This document shows positions 61,788 through 64,000 of a DNA stretch of 64,000 nucleotides, piece after piece. The DNA comes from SHAN690 sp038131955. GTDB lineage: Bacteria > Bacteroidota > Bacteroidia > Flavobacteriales_G > Salibacteraceae. The notes beneath the pieces are model-generated. The model was not told the DNA's origin. It was given only the letters and a program-made list of their open reading frames with translations, and did no database searches. The position numbers and the translations under genes were made by a program. Where the stretch lies: assembly GCA_038131955.1 (NCBI GenBank), contig JAYPQK010000011.1, positions 1 to 64,000 of the forward strand, written 5' to 3'. Each line of letters opens with the position of its first letter. Positions within the stretch are counted from its first letter, which is position 1.

Positions 61788-61870
61788 CCCAAGTGTTGAA
61801 ATTGGTAGACAAGCTAGATTCAGGTTCTAGTGTCCGTTAGGACGTGCTGGTTCGAGTCCAGTCTTGGGCA
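61788..61870 (+). tRNA. tRNA-Leu(CAG)
   Basis: A complete 83-base class II tRNA. Acceptor stem GCCCAAG/CTTGGGC, D arm with TTGGTAGACAAG, anticodon stem CTAGA/TCTAG around the loop TTCAGGT (anticodon CAG, for CUG codons), a variable arm (GTCCGTTAGGACGT, self-paired) and the T arm GGTTCGAGTCC. The discriminator is A at 61870, followed by CCT, so the CCA end is not fully encoded and must be added after transcription. It stands alone, with its own promoter and a terminator 10 bases later. Confidence 0.97.
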
Positions 61871-61880
61871 CCTGATGATC

Positions 61881-61912
61881 AAAGCCTAGTCGCGCAGCGA
61901 CCGGGCTTTTTT
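61881..61912 (+). terminator. Intrinsic terminator after tRNA-Leu
   Basis: AAAGCC pairs with GGCTTT and GTCGC with GCGAC around a GCA loop (61881-61909), a two-base internal mismatch between the two stems, followed by a run of T. Confidence 0.9.
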
Positions 61913-62009
61913 CGTTTACTGAGCCGAACTCGTTCGAGCGAAATGAATAAGAAAAAAGTCACATGAGCGAAGCGAGATAATCCAGTCCATACCCACTGGC
62001 CGCTTGTGA

Positions 62010-62029
62010 CCTACCTGCCGGTAGGCAGG
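62010..62029. repeat. Palindromic repeat with two alternative hairpins
   Basis: Two overlapping inverted repeats: CCTACC/GGTAGG (62010-62015, 62020-62025) and CTGCC/GGCAG (62015-62019, 62024-62028). Short GC-rich palindromes of this look are, from memory, dispersed in some Bacteroidota genomes. Confidence 0.5.
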
Positions 62030-62050
62030 CTTGAGACTTGTGACTCTCCT

Positions 62051-62129
62051 TCCCGAGCGAAGGATTGCAGCGGTACCCCTACTGGAGTACAAGCGGAAAG
62101 CCTGGTCTCGCCACCGGCGAGACGCGCCC
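62051..62129 (+). ncRNA. Structured intergenic element (GGATTGCAGCGG ... GCGCCC type)
   Basis: In order: GGATTGCAGCGG, a hairpin GTACCCC/GGAGTAC with loop TACT, AAGCGGAAAGCC, a perfect 7-bp hairpin TCTCGCC/GGCGAGA with loop ACC (62106-62122), then CGCGCCC. The conserved single-stranded blocks with variable hairpins match, from memory, a structured element found many times in flavobacterial genomes (possibly what Rfam calls Flavo-1). Here it lies between tRNA-Leu and the end of the AstE-like gene. Whether it is an RNA, a 3' UTR element or a mobile repeat is unknown. The rest of the gap 61913-62140 shows no gene. Confidence 0.5.
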
Positions 62130-62140
62130 TAAACATCCAT

Positions 62141-63349
62141 CTAAAACCATGGCTCTTGGCGGTACTCTTTGTACCTAGATGCTGCTTCGCGGTTTTGCAT
62201 GACGTAATGATTCCGGTCCTTTCGAATGCTGCGATAACCTAGGAGGTGAAAGAACTGCTTGGTCATGAAACGGGCAATCCGTCTGTCGACCACTAGAGCT
62301 TCTCGTTTCTCTGTGGCCCAGTTCACCCCGGGAAGCCATGTCAATAATCGATCTGCTTTACGCACTCTCAATGCGGAGGAAAGTCTAAGAAACAGTTTTG
62401 GAATAGGACGAATCGCAAAAAAACCATCGGATCCTTGGGCTTGATAGAACGGCATAAAAACCCTTGCATTGCGGTCTGCCAGAATTGGCTTTCCATCGCT
62501 GGTCGCCAATTGCTGCCCCAACTTGATCTTCTCGAAATTCTTGTAACCCGGATACATTGTAAAATCCTCGTCGTCCCTGATCTGGTAGCGAAAGAATATC
62601 TCATAAAAGCTATGCACCCCACGAGACGCTTTACGCAGAAGATCCCTATCCTTCACGACGGGCCACCGGCGATCATCGAGCATTCCGCAAAAGTGAATCG
62701 CTAGGCGTGCGAAGAAGAGGTGATGTTGAACCGAAAGCGGATCATCATGCTGGCCACCCTCGAATCCGAAGGCCACATATCCGAGTTCATTAACGTAGCT
62801 CAGCAGCGGGCCTTCCAAATACTCCTCGATTCCCAGGATGATCGGCAGCGGATAGAGTTCCGTGAATTGGCGGTTGATCAAACTGTCATTTACGAACACA
62901 AATGGGATAGAATCACTGGAGGTTGTGTTGAGATCGATGAAGTAAAACGGTCCATCGTGATCATTGAGGATATCTTCCAATAGATTCCAGATCTCCACCT
63001 GCTGGCGGTCATCACGGGCGACGAGAACGTGATCATGAGCGGCCAAGCGTTGAATTCGTTCTTTGGTCCACATGCGGTTAAGGTCTTGCTCGACGTACCG
63101 CATCTTTTTTTCGAGGGCATCTAGGTTCCCACCAATGGCATAGACCGTACCTCGAAGATGAGGTTGATGCTGTTCAAGTTGGGTGACCAGCTGCTCCAAA
63201 GCCAGGTATCCGGCCGGTTCATTCACATGAACACTTCCGATGAAAACGATGACGGGTCCTGCCGAATCACCTCCTACCTTTCCGATCACCCTTTTGAGGT
63301 GTTCTCTTTCGCCTAGATCGTCCATTGCTTGCACCTCCATTTCAACCAT
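62141..63349 (-). CDS. AstE/AspA-like (M14-related) deacylase, third zinc ligand replaced by Asn
   Basis: 402 residues of the succinylglutamate desuccinylase/aspartoacylase family. The first zinc ligands are in GSVHVNEPAG (H41, E44), the following QDLNRMW and the LGIEEYLEGPLLSYVNELGY, FGFEGGQ segments are family-typical. At the third ligand position the family has DLHTTSS; here it is DLNTTSS (N141, codon at 62927-62929), so zinc binding is doubtful. The C-terminal domain ends in a basic tail. By context it follows the GCS2/CBS remnant with an 8-base overlap, so the two were one operon, perhaps in making or breaking an acyl/peptide conjugate. Confidence 0.78.
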   Translation of the reverse strand: MVEMEVQAMDDLGEREHLKRVIGKVGGDSAGPVIVFIGSVHVNEPAGYLALEQLVTQLEQHQPHLRGTVYAIGGNLDALEKKMRYVEQDLNRMWTKERIQRLAAHDHVLVARDDRQQVEIWNLLEDILNDHDGPFYFIDLNTTSSDSIPFVFVNDSLINRQFTELYPLPIILGIEEYLEGPLLSYVNELGYVAFGFEGGQHDDPLSVQHHLFFARLAIHFCGMLDDRRWPVVKDRDLLRKASRGVHSFYEIFFRYQIRDDEDFTMYPGYKNFEKIKLGQQLATSDGKPILADRNARVFMPFYQAQGSDGFFAIRPIPKLFLRLSSALRVRKADRLLTWLPGVNWATEKREALVVDRRIARFMTKQFFHLLGYRSIRKDRNHYVMQNREAASRYKEYRQEPWF

Positions 63350-63724
63350 TATCTAGAGCTTTGACGTCTTGAATTGTCACAATCCCTATCAAGTGATGGT
63401 CGTGAACGACGGATAGACTTCCTATCTCATACTTCTTCATGACCCGGATAGCCTCGGTAATTTCAGTATCAATCTGAGCGGTGATCACGCTTTTGGTCAT
63501 GACATCTCTGACGATAGAGCCCGTTACTTCTTTCCCTTTCTGGGCCACCCGATCGATGTGTGTATTGGTAAGAATTCCTGCTCTGCTCCGATCCGAATCC
63601 GATCGGATTCGATTATTCCCTTTTCGAGCATGATATCGAGCGCTCGAACATCGTTCAGCAGTTGGCGAATGAATTCTGCTCTCGCAAGTCTAGTGTCGCC
63701 TCCAGAAGATGCAGCTTCGGCCAT
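63342..63724 (-). pseudogene. GCS2-like/CBS-domain protein with internal deletion and frame change
   Basis: From ATG 63724 the first frame reads DTRLARAEFIRQLLNDVRALD, then RIRIGAEQEF, the N-terminus of a glutamate-cysteine ligase (GCS2)-related protein, and stops at 63524. A second frame, open from about 63578 to 63342, reads GILTNTHIDRVAQKGKEV, VRDVMTKSVITAQID, SLSVVHDHHLIGIVTIQDV: the end of a CBS domain pair. Several hundred residues expected between EQE and the CBS part are absent. Either one GCS2-CBS protein lost its middle, or two neighbouring genes were fused by a deletion. Not a working enzyme. Confidence 0.72.
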
Positions 63725-63833
63725 AGGTCATGGTTTGGCACCGATGCGGATACACGTATCGACATTCCGAAAGAAGCGGGAAGCGAGCGAAAAAAACATG
63801 ATGGCTATCCCACGTTCAAGTGAGAACCATCAA

Positions 63834-64000
63834 TCATTTAGGTCGGTATACCGTAAATACGCGGCTGACGTTAAATCCAAAATGAATGTCAGCATCCAGC
63901 CAATTGCCTGTGGTTTGGGTCATGAATGCATGCTCTACCATCGCCGTAGAGTTGGTGAAGTGCAGCTGGAAGACATGTCCACCTGTTTCGATATCAAAAC
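63834..64000 (-). CDS. DUF5777-like beta-barrel protein, 3' end only
   Basis: The frame enters at the window edge and ends at TGA 63834-63836. The 54 visible residues read FDIETGGHVFQLHFTNSTAM, then TTGNWLDADIHFGFNVSRVFTV and end YRPK, the C-terminal strands of the DUF5777 family, predicted outer-membrane barrels in Bacteroidota. The start and signal peptide are outside the window. The gap 63725-63833 between it and the next gene shows nothing. Confidence 0.72.
   Translation of the reverse strand, partial: FDIETGGHVFQLHFTNSTAMVEHAFMTQTTGNWLDADIHFGFNVSRVFTVYRPK

Overview
The window looks like a chromosomal segment of a Bacteroidota bacterium, most likely order Flavobacteriales, with base composition near 50% G+C by eye. 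Evidence: four secreted proteins with C-terminal type IX secretion (T9SS) sorting domains; perfect TAnnTTTG promoter boxes of the Bacteroidota sigma factor type; lineage-typical families (DUF2723, DUF4293, DUF4199, DUF4139, DUF5777, Omp28-like, PorE-like TPR-PD40-OmpA proteins, Rho with a long charged insertion); and Gram-negative envelope genes (lpxB, mpl, a TonB-dependent receptor, OmpA domains). No phage, integrase, IS transposase, CRISPR array or rRNA is visible.

Layout. 1-8.8 kb: a cut-off YiiX-like amidase gene, a decayed serine hydrolase fused to the tail of a histidine kinase, its response regulator, a run of overlapping genes (DUF3820, YheT-like hydrolase, DEAD-box helicase), convergent fhs, the selenium pair mnmH-selD and convergent xth. 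8.9-16.5 kb: two T9SS cargo genes, a HupE/UreJ-like membrane protein, an M1 aminopeptidase, a glycosyltransferase, ftsE, a YfcE-type phosphoesterase and DUF4293. 16.6-31 kb: rho with a strong terminator, DUF4199, mpl, fbaA, a metallo-beta-lactamase-fold hydrolase overlapping comEC, a polytopic membrane protein, DinB, DUF4139, a membrane zinc peptidase and two Omp28-like T9SS proteins. 31-38 kb: surE, a small membrane protein, lpxB, a SpoIID-like protein and a 1,092-residue DUF2723 protein. 38-46.5 kb: a broken secreted-protein gene, a YfiR/TPR/HAMP-SpoIIE phosphatase operon, a small secreted protein, a TonB receptor and a lipoyl E2 gene. 46.5-54.4 kb: three OmpA-family loci, all damaged, around an exonuclease and a FAH-family gene. 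54.4-64 kb: thioesterase, ChaN, YwqK, AIM24, tpx, a large BNR-repeat protein, an SDR, tRNA-Leu(CAG), a structured intergenic element, an AstE/AspA-like protein, a GCS2/CBS remnant and the end of a DUF5777 barrel gene.

Function. Most of the window is housekeeping and envelope biology. mnmH plus selD suggest selenium is used for tRNA 2-selenouridine; SelD itself uses Cys. The YfiR-TPR-SpoIIE operon looks like a periplasm-to-cytoplasm signalling module that replaces the usual diguanylate cyclase partner with a PP2C-type phosphatase.

The most unusual property is the density of lesions in an otherwise compact segment: three loci where the 5' part of one coding sequence runs directly into a 3' part of another (about 1265, 54065 and 63580), a 2.4-kb reading frame with five in-frame stops and no frame change, two further frameshifted genes, and a one-base frameshift near the 3' end of fhs. 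Either this is a lineage with many recent internal deletions and nonsense mutations, or the assembly has errors; read mapping would decide.
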